A stretch of 64,000 nt of DNA. Source: Argyresthia goedartella (lineage: Eukaryota; Arthropoda; Insecta; Lepidoptera; Argyresthiidae). Both the position numbers and the translations under genes were made by a program. The stretch's first letter is position 1; the number at the start of each line of letters is the position of its first letter. Positions 10,394 to 22,345 of this stretch are shown piece by piece. Where the stretch lies: positions 1,019,501-1,083,500 of the forward strand of contig OX463809.1 of NCBI GenBank assembly GCA_949825045.1, read 5' to 3'. The notes beneath the pieces were generated by a model, which worked only from the letters and a program-made list of their open reading frames with translations, did not search any database and was not told the origin of the DNA.

Positions 10394-12335
10394 GTGCGTA
10401 AAGCTGAGGTGATAACTCCCCTGTGCAAAGTGCTGACCACTCAGGTAAACAAAAAGAAAAACCAAAATCGGAAAAATCGGACTAAAATAACGAAAAAATA
10501 CAAGGACATAGTGCTAAAATCTAAGAAAACATACAAGACAAGAAATAGAATAGTGAAAAGTCAACCTATAGTGAAAATAGTGATCAAATTCAAAAAGAAA
10601 CATCCAAAAAACTACAACTTCGCCAACAACCGGTAGAGTGCACCACCACCAACGCCAGCAACAGAACAGTCGCATCCGCTCACCAACCAGCAGATGATGC
10701 TACTAAGGACAACCAAAACTATTTCCGCTCACTAACAGAGGGACTAATCGACAGCAAATACTTCGTGCTACTCACTAAAAGAGGGCGCCATCTCCAAAAA
10801 TAGAGGCCGCTTGCAAACAAGATTAGTACCGCATCCGGCCACTACCAAATACATGGAGGATCTACAGAAACTCATCCAAAAATTTACGAAAATTTCACAC
10901 AAAAAAATATATAAATAAATTCCCAATTCAAGATCAGCTGGATGACCAAGAAAAACCTCTGGATGCACTTGAGAGAAACAACAAACGATTTTTTTTTGTT
11001 TTCTTCGGAGTGGAAGAAGTGGAAACCTCATACTTCGACCTGCAAAGGATGATACTAGAAATTATATCAGAAATTAAAATAGACATATAGGAATCAGAAA
11101 TTGAATCAGTAAGAAGAATGGGAAAAAAAGGAAACAAACCAAAAGCTATCGCTGTGGGCTTCACAAAATGGGCTAAAAAGATTGAAAAAATAAAGAATAA
11201 AAGCCAGCTATCCAACTACTACAGAGTTTCCTACAAAAACATTAACAATACAATTCCTGAATTACAGGAAAAAGTAGAGCGAGTTAATGAAAAAGGAAAC
11301 TTTGCATATATTAACTATGATAGAATGGTAATACAAGACAAGAAATATATTAACAGGAAAAAACTTCACCTATCCGAATAAGTATCCCCTCATAGTCAGA
11401 CTTACTTGAACGCAGACCACGATTCCGCAAAATGACCAAAAATACCACGCAGAAAGGCCAAGCCCATAACAAGAAACTGAAGCGCTCTACCCTTCTTCCA
11501 GACGCCACAGCCCCACAACAGAAAATACACTTCAGAGATCGCATGAGAAATCGAGGCCTCCTCCGCTACGCAAACTTTAAACAATAAAACTACAAACTCT
11601 TCCCCAAAACGGCCGTTCACCGAGGGGATAGTAGACCACTACGCTCTATGCAATTAACTTCTGTGTGTATACATAGTGGGTTTTCAACCGGAATTAATAA
11701 AAAATATTTAAGTGATCTGCATTGTTGTATGCCTCTTGTATAGACCTTAATAAATAAATAAGCAAGTTCTACAAATGCACATACAATGCGAAATCCTAAT
11801 TAAGTGATGAAAAATTATAGAGTTTGAAAAAGGTCTAGAACATGTGAAATGGGACATCATCAGATTATTGGAAGTCAGAAGATAAGAATATAAAATAGAA
11901 GAAATAAAATAGTGCACATTCTATCATACCAGTTGCAGTAAAAGCCAGTACATTTCAAAACCAGCATAAAAATCTAATCGAAGAATTTATTGAAATCTCA
12001 CTGCTCAACATGAAATTTAACGAATTTAAACTCTATATATTGTAATTATACGCCCCCACTGAAAAATCAAGTGAGGCAGATGTGGAGAAATTCTACCCAG
12101 ATATTTGTAAAGCAAGACAAAGAGCATACTAAAAAAATTGTCATAATGGGAGATTTCAACGCAAAACTAGGAATATCAAATGAGAACTCCAACCCAATCA
12201 TTGGAAAATATGGAGCTGGCACTAGAAACGAGAGAGGAGACCGTTTGATATATTTTGCATACGAGCAGAATGCAACAGTCATCAATACTCTCTATAAAAA
12301 GAAAACAAACCAAAGATGGACTTGAAATTGTCGAA
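10394..12335 (+). pseudogene. Decayed RTE-like LINE: ORF1-like protein and endonuclease N-terminal half
   Basis: From 10929 one frame gives QDQLDDQEKPLDALERNNKR and FFGVEEVETSYFDLQ, a coiled-coil then globular order as in LINE ORF1 proteins. It continues after a stop as VRRMGKKGNKPKAIAVGFT (about 11110) to 11381. Further on are endonuclease pieces: EHVKWDIIRLLEVRR (about 11835), YAPTEKSSEADVEKFY (about 12050) and IVIMGDFNAKLG with GTRNERGDRLIYFA (12140-12260). GDFNAK and the NERGDRL block are typical of apurinic-type endonucleases of RTE-like elements that annotation pipelines call craniofacial development protein 2-like. Several stops and shifts separate the pieces and no reverse transcriptase follows. 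Clade assignment is tentative. Confidence 0.75.
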
Positions 12336-12669
12336 ATTGACGAAAAACGAAAATCCTAAGCAATTGCAAAAAGAACTTTACTAACTTTGAAGTACTCAAA
12401 ATTCTACAAGAACAAGATAACTTAGACTTTTGTAACCTGACAAAAGAAATCACACAAACGGAGAGTGAAGAACAGGATATACAAACATTATAAATTTATT
12501 TATTATTTATTTACTTATTTATTTACATTAATTATTATATGTGCCCTTATAGAAAATTCCAAATCGACACAAATATACAATATTCACATAGCAGATGCAG
12601 GTTCAATTTCTGACCATGTACCAATGATTTAATTAATTTACCTGACCATGTACCAATGAGATAAGTACA

Positions 12670-12830
12670 TTATACGGAAGTTCCAACAGTAATGGAAAGC
12701 ATCGTGCGGAAACCTTCATTACTGCATAGCTGCGGCGATGGGCTAGCCACCTGTCAGGCAAAATGGTGTATTGAATAACTGGCTCAAAGTGGGCACAATT
12801 TTGCCTCTGCCACCGCGTATGGGAAAAGTC
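12670..12830 (+). repeat. Dispersed repeat containing GCGATGGGCTAGCC
   Basis: Blocks CGGAAACCTTCATTACTGCA, GCGATGGGCTAGCC and TGTATTGAATAACTGGCTC are shared with 36384-36475. The last part is also similar to 63355-63425 (GAGTATTGAATAACTTGC, GCCTCGGCCACCCCG). Non-coding. Confidence 0.6.
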
Positions 12831-12895
12831 GTAATGATAAGTTTTGGCGCAATACTTTTTTAAATTTAATGGAAATTGTTATATCATTAAATGTG

Positions 12896-14346
12896 AAATA
12901 AAGTAAAATATTTGAAAAGATTATACTCAATCAAATGTTCTCACACTGCAACCGTACAAAACAACTCCACACCAAACAATACAGTTTCACTAGGGGTAAA
13001 TCGACTACGGATGCATGTATTACCCTTTTATCTCTTATTTATTCTGCATGGGAGGCCGCACAGGATGCTATCGGAGTTTTTTTGAGATCTGTCGAAGGCA
13101 TTTGATTGTATTTATCATAATTAGATCATTACGCAGATAGAAATAAAGCGTTGGAATTTCTAAGATCATACCTAAGTAATGGAATTCAAAACGCAGAAGT
13201 CAACGGCGTTAAATCTGATGGATCGAGTGTAAAAATTGCCGTTCCACAAGGTTCCATATTAGGCCCTTTCTTATTCCTGGTATATATAAACGATCTGCCT
13301 TTCATGGTGGAGAAATTGATAGTCATAATGTTGTTTGCTGATGATACTTCAATGGTCTTCAAAAATGAAAGACAAAAAGAAGATTTTGATCAGGTTAATA
13401 GTGTATTGTCTTTAAACTTGAATTGGTTCACAGTTAATAATTTATTGTTAAACGCTGGTAAAACTAAGTGTATCAAATTCTCACTTCCAAATGTCAGGCA
13501 AGTTGAGTGTAGAATTAGTATATGATACAAAGTTTCTTGGAATCACCATTGATAGCAAATTGCAGTGGGGACCCCAAATATATAAATTAGCTGGTGAATT
13601 ACGTTCTGCGGCTTACGTTGTTAGGAACATCAGACAAAACACGGATGTGGCTACATCTCGGCTAGTATATTTTAGTTACTTTCATAGGTCATGTCCTATG
13701 GTATCTTGTTGTGGGGGAAAGCAGAGGATATTTAAACTATTTTAATTTTATAGAAAAGAGCTATTCGAGCAATTTATAATTTAAAATGAATAGACTCCTT
13801 AAGAGAGCTTACTAAAGAAATTACCATACTAACTGTAGCTGGTCAATTTATTTTCGAAAATATAATGTATGTACGCAAGAACCTTACAACATTTTCCAAA
13901 CTTAGCGATAGCTGTAATATTTACCTAAAAATTAATCAGTTTAATCACAGACTAGTTGAGCCCCGGTTTAGACTCGCGAAGGTAAGCAATTCTTTCAAGG
14001 GTCAGTGCATTCTCTACTACAATAAGATACCTCTGGAGATTTTGAATTTGCCATTTGAGCAATTTAAAAAGCATGTTAAAGCGACTTTTTCTAAATAATG
14101 ATATTACAATTTTCAAGATTACTTAAATGACGTTTATGCTGGTTAATCTAGCTCATCACAGACCTTGCTGTTAATTATTTTTTAATTATTCATTCCCGCT
14201 TATTCATTTTTAAAAGAGATCTAAAATTCAATCTGTGGTAGTTTCTACCCCCTTCTTCTCCCACAGTGGTCCAATGTAGAGAGGAGGCAAAACATGACGT
14301 TTGCTAAGTATATGTAAATATTTACAGTAATAAAGGACTTTGACTT
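12896..14346 (+). pseudogene. LINE-B (CR1/Daphne-like) reverse transcriptase, 5'-truncated and broken, with 3' UTR
   Basis: The copy starts inside the reverse transcriptase at KIFEKIILNQM and follows the 479-residue LINE-B protein of 49205-50644 to its end. Recognisable blocks are [36 protein letters not shown] (catalytic box, about 13325-13355), [14 protein letters not shown] and LPFEQFKKHVKATF. Stops and frameshifts occur near 13085, 13500 and 13745. After the ORF the 3' UTR GTGGTAGTTTCTACCCCC leads to the terminus GGACTTTGACTTT at 14346. 5' truncation is the normal result of incomplete target-primed reverse transcription. Confidence 0.9.
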
Positions 14347-15345
14347 TGTGGATGTATAAATTATTAACTTACTTATTTCTAACATCATTTTATTACAATT
14401 AACAATTGATAATATTTATTCATAAGAAATTAGTTGTAAACATATTTTTTATAATATAATAAAGGCTCTTTATCTTTATGAAATGGAAATTAACATCTGA
14501 AAAGGGTTCTAAAATTTTTGTATCTTGATTTCTGCGGCCTGAGATGAAAACGATGTACATCGATAGAGTAAATTATTGAAACACGTGTTTAATACGGTAT
14601 TTAACTGCATGTCAAAATATATACTTTTTAGTAGCTGTCAAAACGGAAATTTTGTTCACGAGTTCTATAAAATAATAGCATGTGACGTCCTACTCAAATG
14701 CTTGTTTATTAACACAAAATTGAGTTATTAAAGTACAACTTCTGGAAATATAAAATTCTGATTTTTCAAATGTTTTTGTTGAAATAGGTTCAGATTGAGA
14801 CAAATTTCTAGATTTATTGGACTATCTTGTCATAAAACATATTATGAGTTTCTAAAACGATATCCTTTGCGAGGAACCTGAGTTTCAAGTGCAAAAAAGC
14901 TGTTCTTCCTTTGAAGTCAGATTTCTCGAAAAGGATATCGTCTTAGAAAGTAATAATTACACACAATTGTTTGTAATAATACTCTATCGTTCGACACCCG
15001 CTTCATCACTAGCGGCATAAATCTTGATTTTCAACTCTTTCAGGGACGGCTTACGCCATTATTGGTTACTCAACTATCATTGAAAATGAATTGCCAGCTG
15101 GAACCGTCTTTCTTAACTCGATTCTGTATCTCTTTGACATATCCAGATTCCTGTCAAATCCAAATTAAAATAGCTTTAGATGACAGCTCTTGTAAAATAA
15201 TCGCGTTCTGGTTGATCAACATCAATTTGAAGTTAGCGAACAACTTTCGATACATCGCTATGCTGTATGGATTAATTTCAAACATACAAAATAGCACTGC
15301 AGATTTTATTCGCTGCTTGTTACTCAAATTTGTGACCCGAGGGCA
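14347..15345. other. AT-rich stretch, no recognised gene
   Basis: One plus-strand ORF of 102 codons (15062-15370) is Ile/Leu-rich, matches nothing I recognise and runs into the satellite. I do not call it a gene. Confidence 0.5.
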
Positions 15346-16455
15346 AGGGCGGCTTCAGGATTTAAATTAGGGATCACAACTGGTCATGTTGGTTGTTAGT
15401 TACTTAATAACCATGTGAAATTTCAAAGGCGGCTTGCGCAGTTGTACCGCAACTGATCTTGTTGGTTGTGAGTTACTTAATAACCATGTGAAATTTCAAA
15501 GGCGGCTTGCGCAGTTGTATCACAACTTGTCTTGTTGGTTGTGAGTTACTTAATAACCATGTGAAATTTCAAGGGCGGCTTGCGCAGTTGTATGACCACT
15601 GTTCTTGTTGGTTGTAAGTTTCTTAATAACCATGTGAAATTTCAAGGGCGGCTTGCGCAGTTCTATCGCAACTGGTCTTGTTGGTTGTGAGTTACTAAAT
15701 AACCATGTGAAATTTCTAGGGTGGCTTGCGCAGTTGTATCACAACTGGTCTTGTTGGTTGTGAGTTACTTAATAACCATGTGAAATTTCTAGGGTGGCTT
15801 GCGCAGTTGTATCACAACTGGTCTTGTTGGTTGTGAGTTACTTAATAACCATGTGAAATTTCTAGGGTGGCTTGCGCAGTTGTATCACAACTGGTCTTGT
15901 TGGTTGTGAGTTACTTAATAACCATGTGAAATTTCAAAGGCGGCTTGCGCAGTTGTACCGCAACTGATCTTGTTGGTTGTGAGTTACTTAATAACCATGT
16001 GAAATTTCAAAGGCGGCTTGCGCAGTTGTATCACAACTTGTCTTGTTGGTTGTGAGTTACTTAATAACCATGTGAAATTTCAAGGGCGGCTTGCGCAGTT
16101 GTATCACCACTGTTCTTGTTGGTTGTAAGTTACTTAATAACCATGTGAAATTTCAAGGGCGGCTTGCGCAGTTCTATCGCAACTGGTCTTGTTGGTTGTG
16201 AGTTACTAAATAACCATGTGAAATTTCTAGGGTGGCTTGCGCAGTTGTATCACAACTGGTCTTGTTGGTTGTGAGTTACTTAATAACCATGTGAAATTTC
16301 AAGGGTGGCTTGCGCAGTTGTATCACAACTGGTCTTTTTGGTTGTGAGTTACTTAATAACCATGTGAAATTTCAAGGGCGGCTTGCGCAGTTGTATCGCA
16401 ACTGGTCTTGTTAGTTGTGAGTTACTTAGAAACTGTGTGAAATTTCAAAGGCGGC
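15346..16455. repeat. Satellite: about 15 units of 73 bp with a 7-unit higher-order period
   Basis: Each unit carries GGCGGCTTGCGCAGTTGTAT, CACAACTGGTCTTGTTGG, GAGTTACTTAATAACCATG and TGAAATTTCAA. Unit variants recur in the same order: ACCGCAACTGATC at about 15449 and 15957, ACAACTTGTC at about 15523 and 16034, CCACTGTTC at about 15595 and 16107, TCTATCGCAACTGG at about 15662 and 16173. The offset is about 511 bp, or seven units, showing that a seven-unit block was duplicated. The terminal units are degenerate. Confidence 0.93.
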
Positions 16456-18150
16456 TAGGACCGCCCTCTTGGCAATTGTTGGACTTGGCACTACGCGAAT
16501 TGCTAACTTAGCCTTTCTTCTCCCTCATAACTATCCTTTTGGCTCTTTTTACTAATAGTTTTTAACTTAACATACATGAGGGCTGCGGTTTAACCCCTTA
16601 TGTAGCAGGGAGAGGTAAACAGGGCTGGAATCCTAAGGTCTAGCTAGACTAGCTACAAACTAGAGGAAAATTATGACGTTTTATGAGATGGTCATTTTGA
16701 ACATAGCCTACAACGTAGCCTACAACTCATAGTTTGTCAATATAATATCGAAAACAAATGATAGTCACATTTGCTGACTATTGGTTTATTGAATAAAACC
16801 CACAGTAATATGCTGTCTATCCGCTGATTTGTATCTTATAATGCCATTTTTTTCTACAGTTACCAATCTGTACCTATAGCCTTGATTCTCTTACCTTTTT
16901 TTGATCGACTACCTTTCCCTCCATTTTTGTTTCGTCTTGGGTACAGGTTGATCTTGCTCTGTCCACACCCCATCACAGCGGTCTCTCACACTTCCATCAC
17001 CATCACCAATTTTATCACTTATCCTTATAACTTCACCATTTTTAAACAAAATTCCTGTGATTTCAATAACTTTCGACGCTAGAACGGATATTTTGCTACA
17101 TGTTATGTTTGTTGTATAAGTTGTTTATTTGTTGTCACTTGTAACTGCTTCCATTTGCTTTTGTACTTCTCCATTTGTGTGGTTCTATGTGGAGGTGGTC
17201 TTGGTTGCCGTTGAATAATAGCAGACATCACACCTTGTCTGTGGACAAATTGGAAAATATTAGTTTCCATTTGCGTATATATTTTTATTATATACTCGTA
17301 TAATCTATTTTTAACTCGCGTCAGAAAAATATACCTATCCTTAACCTTCCGGACGCAAATTGAAAATTGTACTGTTATATGTTACTGTTATTGCTACACG
17401 TATCTACTTACATTATAGTTATTATAGGTTTAATAGACGTTTATGAATAAGGCGGTTATTGTTTACTCTACTATTCTTTGTTTTTTCAAGAAAGGCGATC
17501 TTTTCGTTTATGTAAAACTCCACCTAATTAATCGGAAAATTAATTATATTTTCTCTTTTTTACGCAGTTCGTTACTCTGGAGTTGTTTTCGCGTGCTGTA
17601 TACCTAAATGAATGACTAATATCGTGAATCAAACAAGAATGAAACCCAGGTTAAGAAAACAGACGTTATTTTTCAACAATAACAACAGTCACTTTTTGTT
17701 TGAAGTCTCGTTCGTTTCAAGACATTGTGTAAGATACGACTGAAATAAAAAATGGATTCGGATGCGGGTCATTCATCCATCATCATAACAGAAATATAGT
17801 AATTAGGAGGAAATGTACCGATGTACGAACACTAATAATAATATTTACTTGCTGCCCGTGGCGCGGCTTCGCAACGCTTTTTTCGTATTCTCATAGTTCT
17901 CCGTCATAAAACTATTCGTTTATCAATTTAGAAGCACCTTAATAGCTATCTGACCTCCATATCAACATTATAGTGTTCATCCACCTACATAATGAATTAA
18001 CACTCACTTAAACTAATAATAATAAATAATAAATGAAATAAAAGACGCTTACAGTTCATTGACCCCACGCGACTCGGACTTGCGGGTAGAGTCGCGTCAA
18101 TATGAATAAAACCGCGAAAAGCGCGTGCAACTTGTGCAAGACAAACACAA
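16456..18150. other. AT-rich stretch with no recognised gene
   Basis: Only short ORFs and simple-sequence patches such as AATAATAATAAATAATAAAT (about 18010). No repeat family recognised. Confidence 0.5.
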
Positions 18151-18153
18151 CGT

Positions 18154-18273
18154 GATGGATGATGTCAGTATGATCCAGATATGTAAAACAGGCTTCACAT
18201 TCCTGGACATCGAGCAAGCGAAAAATTTGCTATACGAAAACATTTCGAAAGCCCAGAAAGGGAGCGTCACGTG
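18154..18273 (+). CDS. Small unrecognised ORF, 39 codons
   Basis: An ATG at 18154 opens MDDVSMIQICKTGFTFLDIE and ends at a TGA at 18273. The composition is protein-like (no low complexity), but I recognise no family. It abuts a dispersed repeat at 18330-18545, so it is probably the remnant of a mobile-element ORF. Confidence 0.2.
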
Positions 18274-18329
18274 ACCACCGGTGCACTATTGCACGAGTTA
18301 GTCGGTAAGAAAAATACAATTGCCTGCCT

Positions 18330-18545
18330 ATTATATTTGACGAGTTCCCTCGGTTTTCCCAGGATCCCATCTTCCTGATCCTGACCTGATGGCAATGGGA
18401 CCAATTGGAAGGAAAACCGATAGAACAAAAAAGGATTTTTCAAATCGGGCCATCCGTCTTGGAGAAATCCCTGAATAAAAAGAAAAACATAAAAAATCAT
18501 CCCGACGAACTGAGAACCTCTCTCCTTTTTTGAAGGGATTTTTAT
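18330..18545 (+). repeat. Dispersed repeat ending with the CGAACTGAGAACCTC block
   Basis: Blocks GAGTTCCCTCGGTTTTCCCA, TGGCAATGGGACCA and AAGGATTTTTCAAATCGG lead to the end GACGAACTGAGAACCTCTC, shared with 10220-10256. Non-coding. Confidence 0.6.
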
Positions 18546-19269
18546 TTCTTTTCTCCGCGGCCGAGTACAAAATGTCTAGAAGCTTTTTTTTTTGGGGTAG
18601 ATAATTCAGGAAATGACCGATTGACCTATCCGTCACAATTATTGAACTGAATTGTTGGATGAAAGGAATTTTCTAAACTAACTTAAGAGTTGCCTTAAGG
18701 AAGGCTAAAAGATGGGTTGACTGTAACCGCGGGCCTCAGAGAGACTTATTGAGATTATAGATAGAGATTATTTGAGAGACCATAGTTTAAAGCCGCAGCT
18801 TCTTGATAACAAAGAGACGGTGTTCAAGTTCAACTCCACATCTGATTGGGGGTGTTCCCCGTCGGAACAAAGACCGCCACTTGTGGGCTCGGTGCTCGGA
18901 GCACCCTACAACTACTTAGGCTCCCTATGTCTAGTCAAAGACTAAAAGGCTATAAATTGGCCGAAAATGAATACAGAAAAGTTTCTGATTCGAAGTAAAA
19001 TTCTGAATTTTTGACGTTCCATCATATCATTTATTTCCTTCGGATTGACCGAGCGAGCGAAGCGTCTTCGTTTGAGTTTTGGGCAAAAATTACTCTACAG
19101 ACTGATTCACGAGAATTTTTGTAGGCAGGTTCAATACTTAACTAGATATTTTTATAAGATTCAGTTTTGGAATTTTTTTAAAATGGCGGAGATGTGGGTT
19201 ATTTAAAATTTCAAAAAACCGCTGCAGTCCAAACAGATTGTTTAACAAATGATGTATCGTTGGATTTGT
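18546..19269. other. No recognised feature
   Basis: AT-rich DNA with short ORFs only. Confidence 0.5.
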
Positions 19270-19430
19270 AGAGACCGTGAGAGTAACAGTCTGTATAATT
19301 TTAGTGAAAAATCAATAGGTTTGGGTTTAAGACCGCAAAATGTAGTTTACAAAGTTTTTTGCGGCTACTTTCATACTCCATGTACGTAACCAGGTGCATT
19401 CATAAGTTTGTATGTGTTATTAAAAGAAAG
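19270..19430 (+). repeat. Internal fragment of the GGTACGGAACCC repeat
   Basis: CTCCATGTACGTAACCAGGT and CATAAGTTTGTATGTG match 4466-4510 of the more complete copy. Both ends are missing. Confidence 0.7.
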
Positions 19431-20124
19431 TGTCACTCGTACAGCTCACAGAGCCAGTAGTAGTAGAAGTTTAAGTTTATAGAGTACTCGTCTCTATACA
19501 CCAGGCACAATATGGCTGTGATGAAGGATATGCATACTGGATATTTATTTTTATTTTCTCCATCTATAATTTTCTTAATTTCTTTTAATTTTATTTTCTA
19601 TAATAATCGCCTACTTGTAAAAATATATTTGAGTGTTGAGTTTTTGAATGTAGATTGCTTGCTTGTCTTGCATGTCGCCAAAAAGTCGCTTAGCTTTTGA
19701 CATGACATGGCCAGCCTAGCCACGGCTCAAGATACAGGCAATAAGGCGAGACCTGATAATTGTGATTGTGTGCGTCCTCACCTACAGGGTAGAGAGTAAA
19801 GCGGCTTGGAGGGTTGAAGCTGGCTACTCACACAAAAGTATTTCTCAGGCCCTCGCCTTCTAGACTGCAGGTAGATATTAAGCAGTAAGCTGGATGGGGC
19901 GGGAAATTGGAGTTCCTCTAAAAAGTTATGTAGGCGCAAAGTTACAAAAAGACTTTGTTCAAAGTTACAAAGAGGCTAGGTTTTCTAGTCTATCTAACTA
20001 TCTAGGCATACCAGACAACAAAAAAATCTCCAAAGACAAGGCAGCTCGTCAACAAAAGATACAGAGCCAGTCTCAACTCAACAGCTTCTTACACACGTCA
20101 ACAAAGCACAATGGCGAGGAAAAA
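19431..20124. other. No recognised feature
   Basis: An ORF at 19894-20175 ends inside the adjacent repeat fragment, so it is not supported as a gene. Confidence 0.45.
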
Positions 20125-20180
20125 CCAGTCAAGTGCGAGTGTTACTCACTGAGCAGTGGTTCCGTATCAACTTGAAATTC
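20125..20180 (+). repeat. Left-end fragment of the GGTACGGAACCC repeat
   Basis: CAGTCAAGTGCGAGTG and GTGGTTCCGTATC match the opening blocks of 4324-4380. Confidence 0.6.
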
Positions 20181-21234
20181 TATGACAGATTTCTGATTGA
20201 AAAAGTAGGTATTGCAGCAGTTTTATATTGCTGTCAACTGATTTAACTAATAAGTCTCGCTCCGACTTCCATTGTCCTATAAACTTTATTAGGCGTTTGG
20301 TCGGTTGCATCTTCGATTCAAGGGCTGCAGCTTAAGCAGTCTTGATTGACAGCCTTTTCACTGCAATGTGCTGAGTCATCATTTCAATTTCAGCATTCTC
20401 TATTCTCCGTTAGTTTCTCGGTACTGCAAACCATTTGTCTCGTCTGTTTTCTTGCCGTGGCTCGCAGTGACATCTCACGTTAACTGCTACACACACAACA
20501 CAGGGTTTGTTTTTAGTCCATATACCACACGAGCTGATGCCCGCTCAATGTGTAGGGACCCTGACATAGCAGGGAGGTCTGACTCCTGGGCATGGGTAAT
20601 TCCAGTTTTCCCCCTCTAACAAAATAAAAACATCATCTTAATATTGGTACAGTGCTAATCCCGGTGCCGTTCACGTCTGGTACCGATCGGTTCCGGGAAT
20701 CCCGGTTCTGAAAATATAGCTACGGTTTTAGATTATCTACAGTCTACTGATAATAAATATACATACACCAGAAATAAGAAAAACCTAACAAATAAACACA
20801 AAATAGTCAAATCGCATGTACACAGCTGTTATAACAAATGCATAATTTGCATGAAGATTTATATAAGTACTGCATAAACAGTCTACGGGTATAGTTTAGT
20901 GAGTGAATAGTAACAATATCACTATAGACAAAATGGCGGTACACTCGACATGCATTTGATTTTGATGTTTGATGATTTATTTGTGTAATTAGTTTGCATA
21001 ACATGTTGGATGTGCGACTTCTCAATATTAGAAAACTGGCCATCTCAAAGGAGAAGAAAACCATACAAATCTACAAGGTAAAATCATTGTCTAAAATGAC
21101 AAATGAAAACCACAAGCGAATCTATCCCAAATAATGTATTTCTTAAACCTTTTTCCAACTTCGGCTAGCAATTTCACAATAATTCAAAACATGAAATTTC
21201 GTAGAGTCGTGTTATTAAAACTGTATAAAAATAT
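20181..21234. other. No recognised feature
   Basis: Short ORFs on both strands with no family resemblance. No repeat boundaries seen. Confidence 0.45.
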
Positions 21235-21480
21235 GGGAAATATTAAACTGCACATCAATAATAATGATTTGCACAACAAATATACTGATTTTCACAACAA
21301 ATATCAGGGCAAAATACTGTGATAGCTTAGGTTAAGCCCACTTTATCCTTCGTATTAGGTTGAACATGTAAGGACAACAAAAACACCTAAAACATAAAAA
21401 ATATTTTTGCTGATCCTTTTTTGCTGTGAAAATCAGTATTTATGCTGTGCGATTAAATACTAGCCTAAAAATATCACTAC
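21235..21480 (-). mobile_element. MITE family E, copy A (most complete)
   Basis: Read on the minus strand it starts ATTTAATCGCACAGCATAAA, has ATGTTCAACCTAATACGAAG in the middle and ends GATGTGCAGTTTAATATT. The two ends are imperfect inverted repeats of about 40 bp built around TGCACA and AAATACTGATTT. Other copies: 28650-28800, 59925-60840 (interrupted) and 62222-62345. No ORF. Confidence 0.7.
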
Positions 21481-22214
21481 ACCGTTACATTTTTTTTGTG
21501 ATTTGGTCGTTATTATGCAGAACAAAAGCGTTTGAACGTGATTTTGTATTGTGTTACCAGCGTGCAAAATAAAAGGGTCTTATAGTTATACAACCTTTTT
21601 ACACCGTTTATTGGTCAATTTGGTGAATTTGCTTTATACTTATTTACAGTTTAACTGTAACAATGTTTAACGCAGAAAATAACACTTTTTCATTAGTGAG
21701 ACTGCAAATGTTTGTCGACCTATCACAATGACGGATATATCCTGCGCCGACAACGGAACCCCGACATTCGCCTCACAGGCGCAATATGTTCGCTTCGTCG
21801 GTAGTTTCCCCTAATTTTCCGGTGCAGACGGCCCCCTCCTCTTCTTCCCCGCACCCTGCGGGGCAAAGTGCTTGAAGGGAAGTAGCAGCGGAGACAGTTA
21901 ATAATATCAGAAACTTGAGTTTTTTCTGAAATACAAAGTTTCACGTTTATTTGTGCCTGTGCTTTGCGAGAAATGTTCCATTTTATAGCTTATTTTTCCA
22001 CTAGTTTTTATAGTTTATTTTACGCAATAAATTTGCCATGCTCCCAGCAAGAAAATCCCAGCAAGAAGTATCAAATCATCATTATCTCAAGTGTAGTCGT
22101 TACAGGGCATACAGCCCTTGTCCTATTTTTTGATCATTTTCGCTTATATCTTCGACACAAACACAATGCTATTCAAGTTACATGGGGATTAGGTATCTTT
22201 AATTTTCCTTAGGT
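21481..22214. other. No recognised feature
   Basis: Contains a GC-richer patch at 21740-21890 with short ORFs. No family recognised. Confidence 0.45.
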
Positions 22215-22345
22215 AATAAAATGTTATTTACAAAGTTATTGGTACTTTCATACTTCATGTATTACATTTATAACTTTGTATGTGGTATTGAAAGAAATTG
22301 TGCCTCCTTTATTTAAACCATACATTTCACATTATTTTCACAGGA
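22215..22345 (+). repeat. Internal fragment of the GGTACGGAACCC repeat
   Basis: TTTACAAAGTTATTGG, TTTGTATGTGGTATTGAAAG and AAACCATACATTTCACATT follow the order of 4430-4530. Confidence 0.6.

Noticed and set aside
10768..11215. Minus-strand membrane-protein-like ORFs
   Set aside because: Hydrophobic readings are the antisense of the Lys-rich LINE ORF1-like sequence on the plus strand.
15062..15370. 102-codon gene before the satellite
   Set aside because: No recognised motif, and the end of the ORF lies in satellite sequence.
15346..16455. CRISPR array
   Set aside because: The whole 73-bp unit repeats, with no unique spacers, in a eukaryotic context. It is a satellite.
19894..20175. 93-codon plus-strand gene
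   Set aside because: Its C-terminal part is the left end of the GGTACGGAACCC repeat and nothing else is recognised.
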